Below are positions 15,218 through 27,288 of a stretch of 64,000 nucleotides of DNA, one piece after another. The position numbers and the translations under genes are program-made. The notes beneath the pieces were generated by a model. That model was not told the origin of the DNA. It saw only the letters and a program-made list of their open reading frames with translations, and searched no databases. This stretch comes from Paraescarpia echinospica (Eukaryota; Annelida; Polychaeta; Sabellida; Siboglinidae), in NCBI GenBank assembly GCA_020002185.1, contig CM034534.1, positions 63,240,731 to 63,304,730 on the forward strand, given 5' to 3'. The first letter of the stretch is position 1. The number at the start of each line of letters is the position of its first letter.

Positions 15218-15378
15218 GTAGATAGGTAGATAGATAGATATATAGATAGACAGACAGATAGATAGATAGATAGATATATATATAGATAGATAGGTAGATA
15301 GGTAGATATGTATATAGGTAGATAGGTAGATAGGTAGATAGATAGATAGATCGGTAGATAGGTAGATATGTAGATAGG

Positions 15379-15409
<31 letters not shown>

Positions 15410-15410
15410 G
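15155..15410. repeat. (GATA)n microsatellite with GGTA variants; left breakpoint of the 10-kb duplication
   Basis: About 255 bp of GATA tetranucleotides with interspersed GGTAGATA units. Its last few units, GATAGATAGATAGGGC, are repeated at 25384-25400 where copy B begins. This places the left edge of the duplicated unit inside this tract. Confidence 0.95.
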
Positions 15411-16063
15411 GCTAAAAATAGTTGAATATTAGGACACTATTTTTAGATTATATTTCATTCAGATTGGGAATAAAAGGGTTCATTTCGCTTAGTTTTTAAT
15501 ATACCAGCTGGATAACTCTCTTGGCATTGGCAGTTTTGGAAAAAGTGTCATTTTCACTATTACCGTACAGACGATGAACATAAGTTTGAGCCCGATTGAA
15601 GAGACCCGAAGAAAAATAATAAGCAGATTATTAGGTAGAGTATGCTTGTTTCGTGGGGTTTACAAATTCACGTAAGCATTGAGGAAAATATCCCGGAGGG
15701 ACATTACAGTGTATATTATCGGGATATTTCTCCAAGGAAGACCGTACACTGTAGTTCTTTTTATACTTTTAAACATACTAAGGAGGAGTCTTTGTACAGC
15801 TCTGACAATAATTCATGTGGACATCTTCGGACAGTTTTGGTATCAGACGTACAAACTACAATAGGGCCTACTGTAATACACAGGGTTCGAATATATCCTG
15901 AAATACAGAGGTATACTAGGACGCGATACAGTAGATCAATAGTATGGTACTAATCCGGTAGGTGGCAGCATGTTACGGCCTCGTATTATAATCCAGGCCT
16001 GTAGCGTTGATGCTTTGGTGCACGAGTGCCTTTTTCGCGGTGTCGGTGAAGCGGATGGGGTAC

Positions 16064-16376
16064 GTGTGGAGCGCAGGAGCGCAGCGGTAAGAGCTCCAGA
16101 CACTCGACTGAGAGAACGCGGGTTTGAATCCTGTGCAGCGGTGTCTACATTGTTCACTCAACTGTATGAATGAGTACCTTGCTATAGGCAGTGGTGATTA
16201 TTTGTGTACAAATAGTCTTCGCCCATTAATTGCAGCGCGGCTGAATTCCTCCCAGAGAAGTCGAGATGGTGTTCGATTGAACAGGTCTTTCAGGGAGTAA
16301 AGTGTAAAGCGCTTTGAGCAGTCCTGAGGACTGGATACTGCGCTATAAAAGAACTTGTATTTACCTTTACTGCTAG
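16064..16376 (+). mobile_element. tRNA-derived SINE (family 1), duplication copy A
   Basis: The tRNA-like head has AGCGCAGCGGTAAGAGC and GGTTTGAATCC. The body is shorter than that of the 11.9 kb copy, missing the ACCTTGGGCAAG segment. The tail is AAAGCGCTTTGAGCAGTCC..GCGCTATAAAAGAACTTG. It lies about 750 bp upstream of the receptor start codon. Confidence 0.88.
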
Positions 16377-17120
16377 TGTTGGACATTTTTTACGGTGTCG
16401 AAGGGGTAATGGTCGAGAGTTTTTGCAGTCCCGTTCCAATTTATTTTACGGAATCTCAACTCATTTTACGTCATGATTTAACATAAACTACGTCTAATTC
16501 CATCCAAGCGGAACTACTTCCAAGCGGAATTCTCTTGCCTCAACGCACGGGGGTGCGTCCTCACCCATCGTAGCCGGCCTGGTTTCCGTTATAGTTACCG
16601 TAATACCTTGAAACTATCACATATAATCCCACACAACATCCAGATAGCACGTGTGCGCGTGTGCGCGTGTGCGCGTGTGTGCGGAATTGGTGGAGCAGTA
16701 CAACAGTTAATAAGCTACTCGGGGTCTCGTTACTTTGAGTATCGTAGCGTTCCTATCCTCGTTGAACTATGGCAACGTTGGCAATAATTTTCGTGGAAAC
16801 ATCAGCTTGTTGACGCGGTCTTAGGTGAATATCTATTTGATGTCGCACCTAATGACACTGGTTGTAATGAGGGGTCACTATGAATAATATAAGAACGATT
16901 ATCGTGTATATATATTGGCTCAAACGGAAGGCACAGCTGCCAATGAAACACTGGCGGAACAAACTGCTGAATACAGGAAGTCGCTTAATTTGATTAATCG
17001 GCGACGCTGTGCATATGGATGAGCAGTCATGCGGGAGTCTTTCGTGGTCTTGCATGCGGTATGTCAACAGAATACAGTCGTATAATAGCTGACAACTGAC
17101 TAGGACACCGCATACTGCGA

Positions 17121-17193
17121 ATGAAAATGACGCTGTTGTTGCTGCTTCTTGTTACTACGATTGAGTGCTACGAAACAAGTTCTCCAGTGACGA
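17121..17193 (+). CDS. Exon 1 (signal peptide) of SMB-domain GPCR, copy A
   Basis: An ATG at 17121 opens MKMTLLLLLLVTTIEC, a clear signal peptide, and the exon ends at ACGA|GTAAGT after 73 nt (phase 1). The acceptor TTAATTTGCAG at 19185-19195 enters in the matching phase and continues into the long receptor frame with no stop. This exon supplies the start codon that the long downstream frame lacks, since that frame otherwise begins at a GTG. A TATAATAG-like string sits about 40 bp upstream of the ATG. Its role as a promoter is only a guess. Confidence 0.82.
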
Positions 17194-17214
17194 GTAAGTA
17201 GAGCTGAAGCACCG

Positions 17215-17261
<47 letters not shown>

Positions 17262-17264
17262 TAT

Positions 17265-17305
<41 letters not shown>

Positions 17306-19195
17306 AAATATATATACATATATTTATATATACATATTAATACACTAGCTATGAAGCATTGTAACAGTATCTCCTCCCAAGCGCTGAGGTATATTAGACT
17401 TGTTCTATGTTCGTACGCGTTCTTTGAACTAAAACAAAACCAAAATAGATATGTTCTTATAGCACGCGCTATCGAGCCTTTAGGACTGTTCAAAGCGCTT
17501 TACATATTATTCGCTGACATATCTGTTTTATTAAAAACCCTCTCGAGTTCTCTGGAAAGAATTTAGCATCGCTAATTACTGCCTGAATACTATATTAACT
17601 TAGTTAACAACTAACATGAGTAGTAACGATTTAGCATTGCAACATGCAAATGAATGCTTGTTTATTTTGTATTACTTGTGAAGGGCTTCAGGGAAAACGC
17701 GATATATCCATTTTCTTAGGTTTTAGAAAAAGGAACCTTTGTGTTTCATCCTCAAACATTGTAAATGGAGCTGGTATATATCAAGAATCAAAAATCATAC
17801 AGACTGGAACCAAAGTCTAATATATTACGCAAAATGTGATATTAAATAATGTTGTTACAAAACACGGCGTCATTCCGCCTAGCTGCAAGTGCGGCACGGC
17901 GGTGCTGATTTCCAAAAGGGCCTTAAAACACGAGTCGGCTGCCCCCCCCCCCCCCGCAAACCGCCAACATAGGTTTCTTGATATTTTCTTTTTAATTGAA
18001 CTATAAGCTATTAAATTTAAAAAATTGCGTTTATCGCGTTTGGCCTTCCCCTTCACATATTTGTATCTCGTAGCCAATAAAGTTGAAGTGGTCATTCTCC
18101 ACTAAGTCCTGTCTCTACTCTCTGACCATCCGTCTAGCTTCAGTCCACTTCATCTACCACAGTTCGTGTCTCTCGTTTTGTATCGTGCCTCGCCATTTCG
18201 CCACCTTTCAGCGACCCACTTTACGTTTACCTTCCGATATTAGGCCGGGCATTAAGGCAGTGGTTGTCGTCGACATTCTGTGTTTAGTGTGCCAATTCCA
18301 TGAATCTTATTTTTCAGCAGTTTCATAGATTCAGTCAACAGTATTTATAAAGTTGTGTATAAAAATCATGATTCAATCAGTCAAACGTTGAGCTTAAAGG
18401 GACGTAGTCTGTTCGTCTGCCCGGAATTAACGGGCGTAGTAAATTATAACAGGACGTCTGCTGTGTTGAACGTGGGAAGTAGAACATTAAAGGGTATAGC
18501 AGATAACTCTGCCCGATTCGGCCGTATACTAATAAAGCTTGTTTTAAAACTGGATTTTTTGTACCCGTGGTCGTGCCTTCAAATTGTGACCGTTATTACT
18601 GCCTTACTAAACATAATTTGGCGGGCAGCATACCTGCAACATACTTAGTATAGTCTTACGAACATGGTAGTAATTAATATATGAAAAACTAGATAGAGAC
18701 TACCTCTTTTTAACATATAATGCGTCATATCCGGACATATTATTCTAAATAACAATGTATAGCAATGGTATGTACGCACGGTACGATATAAACTTTGGCC
18801 TTTGTAGCGCATTGTAAAACCACTAAATGGGATATATTGGAAGTGGTGGCCATATTAGCTCGCAAAGTCCACCAGAAAAAGGTGCAGCATTTGTTATGTT
18901 TCAACTCCCCCCCTCACCCAACGCCACCAAAAAGTGGTGTAGGAATTGCGATTCTGAGTTTTCAAAAATGGCTCCCAAACCTCCAACCAGTGCCCACAGT
19001 GTTAAAATATGTCCCTCCACGTTACCCGATTCTCATATAAACAACACCATAAATGTGTCTTCATGTACGTTCCGTTCAGTAGGTGACGCCATTGCAACTG
19101 GAGCTGTTAGACTTGGTGAATGTATACTTTATGAAGTCGAAGTTTACGTGTAAATCACACACTATGTTAACATTCATCACGACGTTAATTTGCAG
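17194..19195 (+). other. Intron 1 of GPCR copy A with embedded repeats
   Basis: A 2.0 kb intron with GTAAGT and TTTGCAG ends. It contains (TA)n tracts at about 17216-17310, a 14-bp poly-C run at 17942-17955 and one copy of the dispersed 350-bp repeat. Short open frames inside have no support. Confidence 0.75.
18393..18718 (+). repeat. Dispersed ~350-bp repeat, copy in GPCR intron (copy A)
   Basis: Starts TTAAAGGGACG and aligns with the element at 6231-6590 over most of its length, with many substitutions. This identifies an older interspersed family. It is duplicated again at 28376-28700 as part of the 10-kb duplication. Confidence 0.75.
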
Positions 19196-22100
19196 CTATC
19201 ATCGAAAATGCAAGTATCACTAGCGACGTTGTCTACAATCCGCGGACAGATCACTTATCAACAAGCGGGGTGCATGCGACAACACGACCAAAACACGAAG
19301 TTGAAAGTGCAACATCATATGGTGAAACGGTTAGCGGGAATGGTGACGATTTCAATAGCAATCCTACACACGTGAAACAGAAGGAAGGAAGCACGCGGCC
19401 AGCCGATGTCACGAGTATTGAAGGTGAATCTGGCGGATTTATGCCGTCCAACGAGCTGAACACGCAACCGTCCGCGGCCACTCGGCTCAAGCAACTGGAA
19501 GACCACTTTTACGACATACTCTGTCAAACGTCTTGTAGGGGCAGCTGCGGTAGTTCGAAATCTAATCCAGGGTCGCAATGCTACTGTGACGCGGCGTGTC
19601 AACAACTGGGTGATTGCTGTCTTGATTACGAAGCTGCGTGTACATCTGGCCCGAATGTGACACGTGACAATTACGTTGACATTGTACGTAGACGAAAGCC
19701 CCTGCCTTTGGAATGCGTCACTATTTCCAGTCATGTCATGTTAGTTGTGACGTCGTGTTCACCCACTCACTCACTGAATCAAAACAGTGTCGTACGTGGC
19801 ATGTGCCAGTATTCTATATCGGAAAAAAGAAACATCACTACCGAAGTTCCTGTGATGTTTCGCGGCGTCATATATCGCAACAGATACTGCGCTGTGTGCA
19901 ATAATCCAGACACTGACTTCAGCGACTTGACAGAGTCCAACTTTAAGATTTACTGTGAAAGAAACAGTTCAAGAGCGTATGAGATTTGGCGACACGACGG
20001 CATCGACGCCTTCGTCTCTTATGCTATTGACGCGTGCGAGTTCCACATAGACATGCATTCTGTATTTGAGGGTCTTCAACGCGATTACAGTCGCTACAAC
20101 TGCAGGCAAGCAAAACTTCCCCGTCGATGTCATACGGCAGTAGACAGTGATCATCATTACTTGCTGTCGACCTGCCGAATGTATCGCGCGGATATTGGCA
20201 AATCGGAGCCGTATGTACAGTACAGAAATCCACATTGCGCAATGTGCAGTGGAGCGTCCGTAACAGAGCTGAGTTGTCCGTTCTCATTACGTGTTTTCGC
20301 TACGTTTCCTTCCCCATCGCTGCCCAGTTTTAGCCTCCTTTTAGATTTCAACGGAGAGCGTCATCTAACGTTCAACGATTCCCCGCTGTGTCCCTCACAC
20401 CTGCTGCCCGACTACACACGCGACACTTGCGTCATCCCTACGTGCCCACCCGGTCACGTGAGCTTGCGAGACAAAAGAAACTGCACGAAGTTGAACGTGA
20501 CGGTGGAACAGATCTTGTCCGGAAGAATAAATTCAGTTACCACGGTTGTGACGGCTTTACACGTACCATCTGATGTCACTAATGATGAGTATGTACACAT
20601 AGAAAAAACTTTAGAATTGATAATAGAGCGTGTGCATATCAACGGTATAACGTTGGTCATCAACGTGTCCTATCACACCGCCTGTGTCAACCCGCAAGAC
20701 TATCTGCTGGGGAGGTTTGAAGACAAGTGCTGGAACCATTCAAATCACGATATTGTGTGTTTCGCTTATCAGATATCGAACATTCCATTTCGGAAGATAA
20801 TTCCTCACGTCAACGCTATCAGGAAGGTAATTATCCGTGAATTAAATAGCATTTCCACTGCCAGCATGAAAGAACTGTTTGTCTTGAATCACGACGTAAA
20901 TGAAACACTGGACGGTTGTTCTGTTGGAACTTCCAAAATTCGGACTCAGCTGGTATTACTGGGACACGACCTGAACCGGGATACTTTCCCGTCCACCATC
21001 CTAGTTGACGACACGTCAGTTATGTACACAACTGACGAAGTTCCACTAGTCTTATCGTGGCAGCGTAACATCTCAAATTTGTCGGTGTGGTTCGAGCAAC
21101 ACGCCGCACTGGTGTGTGAACCGGATATCCTCATGTGCGCGACAGTCACGTTGCAGGCGAACGAATACATCGACATGGGCAAATCGCTGCTGCTTCACAG
21201 CGAAACGAACGTTAGCAAGCGAGATGTGTTTCAGTTGGATTCTGACGCGATTGTACTATGTGCTGATTTACTGCCGAATATAACTATCAGTCAACACAAG
21301 GCCGTAATAGACATTAGTTGGGAAGACGCTTTTAAGGGCATTATTACTCTAATTGGAAACGTGTTGTCGATGATATGTCTCGTCGCCACTATGATGACCT
21401 ATTGTATGTTTCCGTCCCTTCGTACTGTTCCGGGGAAGAGCGTCATGAACCTCACAATGGCGCTGTTCCTTGCGCAGCTCACCTTCCAACTGAGCACAAC
21501 TGTTGTGCCGTATCGAGAAGCATGCACCGTGGTTGCTGCGCTACAACACTATGCGTGGCTCGCCGCCTTCCTTTGGATGAACGTGCTTGCCTTTGATATC
21601 TTTGTTACATTCTCCTCACTAAGACCTTCCAACAATCTCACAACTACCATACGTCTTCGCGTTTTCGCCATGTACGCTTGGGGCCTTCCGGCTGTCTTCG
21701 TCGCTGTTTGCCTGTCCATCGATTTAGCCATGGAGCTTCCATTCAGCTACGGAGGAACGACAAACTGTTTTATCGTCGGGCGTTATGCTATAGTGCTTTA
21801 TTTCGCAACACCTTTGGCGATGATCATCGCTGCAAACACCGTCTTCTTCGTTCGCACCGTGTTTGCGTTCAGAAGAGCCATATCGATCGGCAACCAGGCG
21901 CGGACTTCGCAGCAGCAACGTCGCAACATGTGCACCATCTACGCACGTCTGACGTCACTAATGGGGTTCACTTGGCTGTTTGGGTTCCTTGCTAACGTTG
22001 ACGCACTCCATTTCCTCTGGTATTGTTTCATTGTTTGCAATACTCTTCAGGGTGTATTTATTTGTTTCTCGTTCGCGCTCACCCAACAAACGCGCCAACT

Positions 22101-22227
22101 CTGGCGGAGTGACCTGAACACCTACACCATGGAGAGCGATAGATGCAGATGCACGAAGAAGCTGAAGTCGAAGTATTCTTCAAAGACATCATACATAACA
22201 TACGATTGTGAAAACACTCGAATGTGA
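19196..22227 (+). CDS. Exon 2 of SMB-domain, class-B/Methuselah-like 7TM receptor (intact copy A)
   Basis: Joined to exon 1 this gives 1034 residues. A Ser/Thr-rich leader is followed by a somatomedin B domain at about residues 133-173, with the Cys pattern CQTSCRGSC..CYCDAACQQLGDCC..C. Next comes a large Cys-rich, N-glycosylatable ectodomain with two YRN-x-x-CA-x-C motifs (near residues 252 and 367). A seven-helix domain lies at about residues 738-987, with class-B hallmarks in TM6 (LTSLMGFTWLFGF) and TM7 (CNTLQGVFICFSFAL), followed by a ~45-residue basic cytoplasmic tail with CRC and several Ser/Thr/Tyr. The expected role is a plasma-membrane receptor coupling extracellular ligand or matrix contact to G proteins; the ligand is unknown. 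I see no GPS cleavage motif before TM1, so it is closer to Methuselah-like or SMB-GPCRs than to GAIN-containing adhesion GPCRs. Confidence 0.9.
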
Positions 22228-23252
22228 GGTTCGTACACCACGTATTTAAATATGTAAGTAAAACCAGAACGTTTGAACTGTAGATAATGATACACTTTTG
22301 TTTCCTACCTGCATTTCCAGTTTAGTCCAAGTTACTGTGGACATACTACTGCATAATTTGGGGATACTCGGTTCTACCGTCATCCATGAAATTAATCCAT
22401 TGTTATTGTCACAAGCAAAATGCCCATCCTCCGGATGGTACTATATACACAGAGACGCAGAAAAGCTTTTCCCGAAATATTCGTAAAGGACTTTTGGTAC
22501 GACTTAAATTTGAGCAATTCTTAGCAATGATTGTTGCAAATTATGTAAAACAGATTAGGTGCATACATATTTTTGGAGTGCAATAATAATTCTATTTTCT
22601 TAAGTGCTAAAGACTTTTTATTCACCTGTCTTGAGAAGGTGTTTAAAAAATTGTGCATACGATTAAACCTACGGTTATTTGTCAGTAATAGTGTCAGTTC
22701 CGCCGTGTACGCTTCAACAGCGACACCTATGGTTTTTGTGACTATACTGTCTGTGACTTAACTGACACTTGTTGCTTTTGGGTAGAAACTAAACCTCAGA
22801 ATTCCACTGTGGCGTCAGATCTTCTGCTCAACAATACGAGGAAAGCTAACATGTGATGGCCAACTAGGCAGCCATGCAGTCATGCAAGACGATGCTAAAT
22901 CCATGCAACCTGCTGATACTGAATAAAGTAAAATGTGACAAATCACATTTACTCGCTTTTTCCCACCTATATTTATTAATCCAGGGCAAGCGTCCTCTCG
23001 TCGGTCACCTAGAAGTGTTTCTGCAACGTCCTCGCTATCGACCTAATGTCCATTTTTGAAAGTATCTGCCATGGGGACACATATTCTCCACAGCGTGACT
23101 CAGCTGATTTTAAGTATTTGCGATCGAGTGACAAGTTTGAGTTAAATTTATTTCAACGAAATGTATACAATAGGTCTACATTGCCCTACTGTACACATTA
23201 ACATGGATTATAATTTGTTGAAAGAGGGCTACAAAAAATATAACACGTGTTG
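22228..23252 (+). other. 3' flank of GPCR copy A
   Basis: Likely 3' UTR and spacer. It holds an AATAAA signal at 22922. Its 126-bp segment from about 22812 to 22937 is missing from copy B. No gene is recognised. Confidence 0.6.
22922..22927 (+). promoter_or_regulatory. Candidate AATAAA poly(A) signal of GPCR copy A
   Basis: Canonical hexamer about 695 bp after the receptor stop codon. It lies inside the segment that is absent from copy B, where the flanking TGTG strings are fused. Confidence 0.5.
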
Positions 23253-24066
23253 TTTGTCATTGAAATGCTGTTCAATTTTGGGAAATGTAAATGCCTCCAC
23301 ACAGGACATGGGAACGAAGAGGTAGAATATACAATGGGGGGTACTGTACTAAGTACTACTGAAAAAGAAAAGGACTTAGGGTTAACCATTAGTGCTGATA
23401 TGAAGGTTTCAGAGCAGTGCGGAATTGCAGCTTCAAAGGGAAATCAAATCCTTGGATTAATTAGGCGAAACATAACGTATAAGGAAAAAGAGCTAATAAT
23501 ACCGCTGTACAAAACTATAGTTAGGCCTCATTTAGAATATTGTATTCAAGCGTGGAGGCCGTATCGCAGGAAGGACATAGATATGCTAGAAAGAGTGCAG
23601 AGGAGAGCAACTAAAATGATACCAAAACTGAGGGATCTTAGTTACGAAATACGCCTAAAAAAATGCGATTTAACAACACTAGAGACCAGGAGGTTGAGAG
23701 GAGATCAGATAGAAGTGTTTAAAATATTGAAGGGTTATGAAAATATTGATAGAAATATTTTTTTCTCAGTTAAGAAAGATAGAAGGACTAGAGGGCATGA
23801 ACTTGCATTAGCAAAGGAGCAGTGTAGATTAGATATAAGAAAGTTCTCATTCTCACAAAGGACTGTAAATGAATGGAACAGATTATCTGCTGATTGTGTG
23901 GGTGCTAGTAGCGTGAATATGTTTAAAAATAAAATCGACACATACCTCAGTCGGGCTGGATACACATAGATAAAAGGGTCGGACTCTCGATAAGCCAAAG
24001 GGCTTCCTTGTCCACCTGCCACCTAGAGTTAATTCTCTGGGTGGCAATCTTGTTAAATCTTGTTAA
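23253..24066 (+). mobile_element. 5'-truncated non-LTR retrotransposon (CR1/jockey-like), copy A
   Basis: Encodes about 240 residues matching the C-terminal end of reverse-transcriptase proteins of non-LTR elements. The order is FGKCKCLHTGHGN, KDLGLTISADMK, IPLYKTIVRPHLEYCIQAW, DIDMLERVQRRATKMI, LRDLSY..RL..C.LTTLE.RRLRGD..EVFKIL, then a WNRLSADCV-type terminus and stop at 23969. The palm catalytic motifs are absent, so the copy is 5'-truncated and dead. The 3' end carries two copies of the 10-bp unit ATCTTGTTAA, as expected for CR1/L2-type elements that end in short tandem units. Confidence 0.9.
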
Positions 24067-25032
24067 ATTTAATTATTTTAGCTTAATAACATATGTAGCA
24101 AATTAAACGAAAGTAGGGTTGAGCTGGGTTGGTTGTCACACGGGCTGGTTATCACAATGCCTCTAGTGTTTCCCATAGATGGCAACAGCATTCGAAATTG
24201 TCACTGTAGTGACCGTTTAGTAGACAAGAACCCCCATTTGTATTTTTTTTTCCGCGACTCAATATTGACGCATTGGCGTGTCTTCGCTTTGTCGTGTTAT
24301 AACTAAAATGTATTTACGATATAGCACCGAGTAGTATTTAACTGTGCTTAAAGAGATTGTCACGTCCATTAATACCGATTGTGAGCTCTCAAATATATAG
24401 CAGCAGACCCATTTGTCATAACTACTACATTAACTACAGACTGTACACACTTTCAAACATTGTAATATACACACCCCAGATGTGTTAATCGCAGGATTAG
24501 CCTTCAGTAATTGTAGACAGATTTTGAGTAATTTTATTCGATTACATTTGTCATCATGGCCAAAAGGTTTAACTCGATTACCGTACAAAAGTAATCATAA
24601 TCGTGGTTTCAATTACAACTTAAATGTGTGTGCAAATACATCGTAAAATCAGGCGTCTCATTATTTGATTACTCCACGTTCGCACCCAAGTACACTACAC
24701 TGCAGTACCGACTTTTGCATTTTAATATACCATGTTTAATTTTCCCTTGACTAAAATTGGTTGCAATAAAAAGTGTTATTTTATTACGTCAATTATATTG
24801 TGAATGTAATAATGATTTCACCTTGTTTACTGGGCCGGCTATATATTTTATGTTTATCTTTAGAAACTATAATTTCTTGTTATAACAAGATATAATCAAG
24901 ATCTCAAAAATCTCAGAAAACAAATCAAAGTTTGTAATTTGCATCATGTCTGAAATGCTCTTCTGTATAAAACGCCATTGAAGGCGATTTGAAGCTAGTA
25001 ACAGAAGTGTAATTGTTTGAGTGTCATTTCAG
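24067..25032. other. Spacer between LINE relic and zinc-finger-like exon
   Basis: About 1 kb of AT-rich sequence with no supported gene. It is repeated at 33951-34917. The string GGTTGGTTGTCACACGGGCT lies about 60 bp after the LINE end in both copies. Confidence 0.5.
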
Positions 25033-25383
25033 ATTGCGGCCAGATTCGATGTGACGTCAGTACTCACAGTGAGTGATCTACTTCTGAGTGGCAATACACT
25101 GATCAGTTGTGAACAGTCCCACGACCTGCACACAACTGTTGACCACTCCCAGCAATGTCCAGTTGACCAGGGGAGTGGTGACTACAACACCGGACATCGC
25201 AGTCTGTGCAGTGTTAGCCAGCATACGGCCAGCAGGAGTGAAAGCCCCGGCAGTATGGTTATCCTCCAAAAGCAGCAAACCGACACCAACGAGAAACCGT
25301 GTGTGAGTGACATGTCTACAGAAGTGTCTGCAAATAGTGATAACCATCTGATGCATATGCACATTCACACTGATCAGAAAATG
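25033..25383 (+). pseudogene. Zinc-finger-like exon fragment, truncated at the duplication breakpoint (copy A)
   Basis: A splice acceptor-like GTGTCATTTCAG precedes an open frame of about 117 codons. Its end reads EKPCVSDMS..NHLMHMHIHTDQKM, which looks like a C2H2 linker and finger in which the zinc-binding Cys residues are lost. Copy A stops at the codon where the tandem duplication joins, and the sequence then runs into GATA repeats. There is no ATG start. Confidence 0.55.
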
Positions 25384-26052
25384 TAGATAGATAGATAGGG
25401 CTAAAAATAGTTGAATATTAGGACACTATTTTTAGATTATATTTCATTCAGATTGGGAATAAAAGGGTTCATTTCGCTTAGTTTTTAATATACCAGCTGG
25501 ATAACTCTCTTGGCATTGGCAGTTTTGGAAAAAGTGTCATTTTCACTATTACCGTACAGACGATGAACATAAGTTTGAGCCCGATTGAAGAGACCCGAAG
25601 AAAAATAATAAGCAGATTAATAGGTAGAGTATGCTTGTTTCGTGGGGTTTACAAATTCACGTAAGCATTGGGGAGAATATCCCGGAGGGACATTACAGTG
25701 TATATTATCGGGATATTTCTCCAAGGAAGACCGTACACTGTAGTTCTTTTTATACTTTTAAACATACTAAGGAGGAGTCTTTGTACAGCTCTGACAATAA
25801 TTCATGTGGACATCTTCGGACAGTTTTGGTATCAGACGTACAAACTACAATAGGGCCTACTGTAATACACAGGGTTCGAATATATCCTGAAATACAGAGG
25901 TATACTAGGACGCGATACAGTAGATCAATAGTATGGTACTAATCCGGTAGGTGGCAGCATGTTACGGCCTCGTATTATAATCCAGGCCTGTAGCGTTGAT
26001 GCTTTGGTGCACGAGTGCCTTTTTCGCGGTGTCGGTGAAGCGGATGGGGTAC

Positions 26053-26365
26053 GTGTGGAGCGCAGGAGCGCAGCGGTAAGAGCTCCAGACACTCGACTGA
26101 GAGAACGCGGGTTTGAATCCTGTGCAGCGGTGTCTACATTGTTCACTCAACTGTATGAATGAGTACCTTGCTATAGGCAGTGGTGATTATTTGTGTACAA
26201 ATAGTCTTCGCCCATAAATTGCAGCGCGGCTGAATTCCTCCCAGAGAAGTCGAGATGGTGTTCGATTGAACAGGTCTTTCAGGGAGTAAAGTGTAAAGCG
26301 CTTTGAGCAGTCCTGAGGACTGGATACTGCGCTATAAAAGAACTTGTATTTACCTTTACTGCTAG
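26053..26365 (+). mobile_element. tRNA-derived SINE (family 1), duplication copy B
   Basis: Copy of the 16.06 kb SINE, differing by only one or two bases. It was carried by the segmental duplication and is not an independent insertion. Confidence 0.88.
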
Positions 26366-27109
26366 TGTTGGACATTTTTTACGGTGTCGAAGGGGTAATG
26401 GTCGAGAGTTTTTGCAGTCCCGTTCCAATTTATTTTACGGAATCTCAACTCATTTTACGTCATGATTTAACATAAACTACGTCTAATTCCATCCAAGCGG
26501 AACTACTTCCAAGCGGAATTCTCTTGCCTCAACGCACGGGGGTGCGTCCTCACCCATCGTAGCCGGCCTGGTTTCCGTTATAGTTACCGTAATACCTTGA
26601 AACTATCACATATAATCCCACACAACATCCAGATAGCACGTGTGCGCGTGTGCGCGTGTGCGCGTGTGTGCGGAATTGGTGGAGCAGTACAACAGTTAAT
26701 AAGCTACTCGGGGTCTCGTTACTTTGAGTATCGTAGCGTTCCTATCCTCGTTGAACTATGGCAACGTTGGCAATAATTTTCGTGGAAACATCAGCTTGTT
26801 GACGCGGTCTTAGGTGAATATCTATTTGATGTCGCACCTAATGACACTGGTTGTAATGAGGGGTCACTATGAATAATATAAGAACGATTATCGTGTATAT
26901 ATATTGGCTCAAACGGAAGGCACAGCTGCCAATGAAACACTGGCGGAACAAACTGCTGAATACAGGAAGTCGCTTAATTTGATTAATCGGCGACGCTGTG
27001 CATATGGATGAGCAGTCATGCGGGAGTCTTTCGTGGTCTTGCATGCGGTATGTCAACAGAATACAGTCGTATAATAGCTGACAACTGACTAGGACACCGC
27101 ATACTGCGA

Positions 27110-27182
27110 ATGAAAATGACGCTGTTGTTGCTGCTTCTTGTTACTACGATTGAGTGCTACGAAACAAGTTCTCCAGTGACGA
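27110..27182 (+). pseudogene. Exon 1 (signal peptide) of GPCR copy B
   Basis: Identical to exon 1 of copy A, including the ATG, the leucine-rich signal peptide and the GTAAGT donor at 27183. This exon is intact, but the gene it belongs to is frameshifted in exon 2. Confidence 0.75.
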
Positions 27183-27203
27183 GTAAGTAGAGCTGAAGCA
27201 CCG

Positions 27204-27237
<34 letters not shown>

Positions 27238-27247
27238 ACATATATAT

Positions 27248-27288
<41 letters not shown>

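Larger units (their letters stand above)
15396..25383. repeat. Tandem segmental duplication, copy A (~10 kb)
   Basis: Colinear and almost identical with 25384-35270. The offset is 9989 bp at the left edge. It changes to 9983 after the TA microsatellite, 10005 after an indel near 28985, 10000 after a 5-bp loss, and about 9875 after a 126-bp loss. The unit runs from the GATA tract into a degenerate zinc-finger exon. The right edge of copy A reads CAGAAAATG then TAGATAGATAGATAGGG, whereas copy B continues CAGAAAATGTACACATG. Confidence 0.97.

Noticed and set aside
15642..15953. 103-codon plus frame upstream of the receptor (repeated at 25631)
   Set aside because: It is the same in both copies only because of the duplication. 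It has no domain, no splice connection to the signal-peptide exon and no composition unlike the surroundings.
17817..18095. 92-codon minus frame in the receptor intron
   Set aside because: It spans a poly-C run and intronic sequence; nothing recognisable and no promoter or transcript signal.
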